A stretch of DNA of 64,000 nt from Lachnospiraceae bacterium (GTDB taxonomy: Bacteria > Bacillota > Clostridia > Lachnospirales > Lachnospiraceae): NCBI GenBank assembly GCA_900168235.1, contig FUZG01000006.1, positions 162,441 through 226,440 of the forward strand. The letters are read 5' to 3'. The notes under the pieces are model-generated. The model was not told the origin of the DNA and searched no databases. It was given only the letters and a program-made list of their open reading frames with translations. A program made the position numbers and the translations under genes. Shown here piece by piece: positions 62,340-64,000 of the stretch (position 1 is the first letter of the stretch; each line of letters starts with the position of its first letter).

Positions 62340-63620
62340 ATGAGCGATTACAGATTTGAGACATTACAGCTTCACGTAGGACAGGAACAGGCAGATCCGG
62401 CAACAGATTCAAGAGCAGTTCCGATTTATCAGACAACTTCTTACGTATTTCATAACAGCAAGCATGCAGCAGACAGATTTGGTCTCGCAGATGCAGGAAA
62501 TATCTACGGCAGACTCACAAACTCCACTCAGGATGTGCTGGAGAAGAGACTCGCAGCATTGGAGGGAGGAAGCGCAGCACTGGCACTGGCATCAGGAGCA
62601 GCTGCTATTTCCTACACCATCGAAGCACTGGCAGCAAACGGAGGACATATCGTTGCTCAGAAGACTATCTACGGCGGAAGCTATAACCTCTTAGCACACA
62701 CACTTCCCCAGTACGGCATCGAGACAACATTCGTAGATGCACATGATCTGAAGGAAGTTGAGGGAGCTATCAAGGAGAATACAAGAGCCATCTATCTGGA
62801 AACTCTTGGAAATCCGAACAGTGATATTCCTGATATCGATGCTATTTCTGAGATCGCTCATAAGCACGGTCTTCCGGTAGTTGTAGACAATACATTCGGT
62901 ACACCTTACCTCATCAGACCGATCGAGCACGGTGCTGATATCGTAGTACATTCCGCAACAAAGTTCATCGGCGGTCACGGCACAACCCTCGGTGGTATCA
63001 TCGTTGAGTCCGGAAAGTTCAACTGGAAAGAAAGCGGAAAGTATCCGAACATCGCAGCTCCGAATCCCAGCTACCACGGCGTTTCTTTCTACGATGTAGT
63101 AGGACCGGCAGCTTTCGTAACATACATCCGCGCGATCCTTCTCAGAGATACAGGCGCAACTATTTCTCCGTTCAATGCATTTCTTCTCCTGCAGGGAGTA
63201 GAGACACTTTCCCTGAGACTTGAGAGACATGCTGAGAATACAAAGAAGGTTGTTGAGTTCCTGAGCAAGCATCCGAAGGTTGAGAAGGTTAATCATCCGT
63301 CTCTTGCGGATCACCCGGATCACGCACTTTACGAGAAGTATTTTCCGAACGGCGGAGCTTCTATCTTCACATTTGACATCAAGGGCGGACAGGAAGAAGC
63401 ATGGAAGTTCATCGATAACCTGAAGATCTTTTCACTCCTTGCGAATGTTGCAGACGTAAAGAGCCTGGTTATCCATCCGGCATCAACCACACACTCACAG
63501 CTCTCCACAGAGGAGCTTCTGGATCAGGGTATCAACCCCAACACCATCCGTCTCTCCATCGGAACAGAGCACATCGATGACATCATCGCAGACCTCGAGA
63601 ATGGATTCGCAGCTGTATAA
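62340..63620 (+). CDS. metY: O-acetylhomoserine sulfhydrylase (MetY)
   Basis: A PLP enzyme that forms homocysteine from O-acetylhomoserine and sulfide, or a cysteine analogue. 426 residues of the Cys/Met metabolism family: FETLQLHVGQEQADPATDSRAVPIYQTTSY start, YGRLTNSTQ, the substrate loop and the PLP lysine in HSATKFIGGHGTTLGG near 207. The C-terminal NTIRLSIGTEHIDD is typical. AAAAGGAGATTGAGAG upstream. It takes up the sulfide made by the sulfate pathway; no sulfite reductase lies in the window. Confidence 0.95.
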   Translation: MSDYRFETLQLHVGQEQADPATDSRAVPIYQTTSYVFHNSKHAADRFGLADAGNIYGRLTNSTQDVLEKRLAALEGGSAALALASGAAAISYTIEALAANGGHIVAQKTIYGGSYNLLAHTLPQYGIETTFVDAHDLKEVEGAIKENTRAIYLETLGNPNSDIPDIDAISEIAHKHGLPVVVDNTFGTPYLIRPIEHGADIVVHSATKFIGGHGTTLGGIIVESGKFNWKESGKYPNIAAPNPSYHGVSFYDVVGPAAFVTYIRAILLRDTGATISPFNAFLLLQGVETLSLRLERHAENTKKVVEFLSKHPKVEKVNHPSLADHPDHALYEKYFPNGGASIFTFDIKGGQEEAWKFIDNLKIFSLLANVADVKSLVIHPASTTHSQLSTEELLDQGINPNTIRLSIGTEHIDDIIADLENGFAAV

Positions 63621-63672
63621 AGTGGTGAGATAAAAAGAATAAAATGATATGAGAAATCCCCGGATGATGAGG

Positions 63673-64000
63673 TGACCCCCAAAAGTTAGACTTTATTAGC
63701 GAGACAGCTACGGCTGCCTCGCTATTTTTATGCAGCCATAAGGGAGAGCCTGTATTGAACAGGGCTCTTCCAGCCTAGTTTCTCTTTGATTCTACGTTCA
63801 TTGTAGTATTTTATATATCGCTCAATTTCAGCCTTCAGTTCTTCGTAACTATAGTAGACAACGCCATAGTAGATTTCTTGTTTCAATAAGCCAAAGAAGT
63901 TTTCCATGACTGAGTTATCATGACAGTTACCTTTTCGTGACATACTCTGGAAGATGTTTTCCTGTCTTAGATTGTATGTGTATGCCTTCATCTGGTAAGC
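63673..64000 (-). mobile_element. IS3-family (IS150-like) element, end portion
   Basis: TGACCCCCAAAAGTTAGAC at 63673-63691 matches the terminal inverted repeat style of IS150/IS3 relatives. The element continues past the right edge. It lies 52 bases after metY. Confidence 0.75.
63728..64000 (-). CDS. IS3-family transposase OrfB, C-terminal part
   Basis: The visible C-terminus reads AYQMKAYTYN, SMSRKGNCHDNSVMENFFG, EELKAEIERYIKYYNERRIK and SPVQYR. The Glu of the DDE triad lies in MENFFGLLKQE. The frame continues beyond the window on the minus strand, so the start, the two catalytic Asp residues and OrfA are not seen. No frameshift is evident in this part. Confidence 0.85.
   Translation of the reverse strand, partial: AYQMKAYTYNLRQENIFQSMSRKGNCHDNSVMENFFGLLKQEIYYGVVYYSYEELKAEIERYIKYYNERRIKEKLGWKSPVQYRLSLMAA

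Noticed and set aside
62691..63323. 210-codon frame on the minus strand inside metY
   Set aside because: Antisense to a highly conserved enzyme; Cys/Ser/Arg-rich shadow composition.

Overview
The window looks like chromosomal DNA of a low-to-mid-GC Gram-positive anaerobe of the Firmicutes (Bacillota), most likely a Lachnospiraceae member related to Butyrivibrio/Roseburia. This is inferred from strong AGGAGG-type ribosome binding sites, frequent GTG/TTG starts, TTGACA/TATAAT promoters, lipobox lipoproteins, PadR and MocR regulators and the style of the surface proteins. No rRNA, tRNA or CRISPR array was found.

Region 1 (1-13.9 kb) is a defence and decay island. A methylase fused to a DNA-recognition domain sits behind three copies of a 16-bp palindrome. 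It is followed by a type I hsdR whose 3' half has been deleted and joined to the middle of an hsdS gene. Next come a small winged-helix membrane protein, an intact McrBC pair with a PUA-like EVE domain in McrB, and a Cys-rich protein with a UvrD-type Tudor-like domain. An overlapping AAA ATPase / putative PD-(D/E)XK nuclease pair follows, translationally linked to the stub of another defence-associated family. Several truncated genes close the island.

Region 2 (13.9-22.6 kb) holds a lipoprotein, a ketopantoate-reductase-like enzyme and a tightly overlapping operon for D-glutamate/5-oxoproline metabolism: pxpB, pxpC, a D-glutamate cyclase N-terminal-family gene, pxpA and a D-glutamate cyclase C-terminal-family gene. 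A D-amino-acid transaminase follows. Together they could convert D-glutamate to 5-oxoproline and on to L-glutamate.

Region 3 (22.1-32.5 kb) mixes intact genes (PadR, YhfC-type protease, DUF4143 ATPase behind three 40-bp repeats, GH5 glycosidase, pdxR with divergent pdxST) with remnants of a permease, an MFS transporter, a surface protein and a GNAT/YoaP protein. A 125-bp foldable repeat occurs here and again, inverted, at 16.7 kb.

Region 4 (32.5-51 kb) contains a Cache-HAMP-GGDEF-EAL protein with an oligopeptide-type binding protein, a carbamoyltransferase homologue, a heterodimeric ABC transporter, a secreted papain-family protease behind a structured leader, a Gfo/Idh/MocA oxidoreductase, a membrane GGDEF protein, a histidine kinase remnant, TraX, a PrsW protease overlapping a zinc-ribbon membrane protein with a D/S/W-rich tail, and an EamA transporter.

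Region 5 (51-63.6 kb) is a sulfur assimilation block: sulfate ABC transporter, AprAB-type APS reductase, CysDN with a degenerate APS-kinase-like tail, a LysR regulator and O-acetylhomoserine sulfhydrylase. A coiled-coil protein of unknown function behind a sigma-D-like promoter lies between them. An IS3-family element enters at the right edge (63.67 kb onward).
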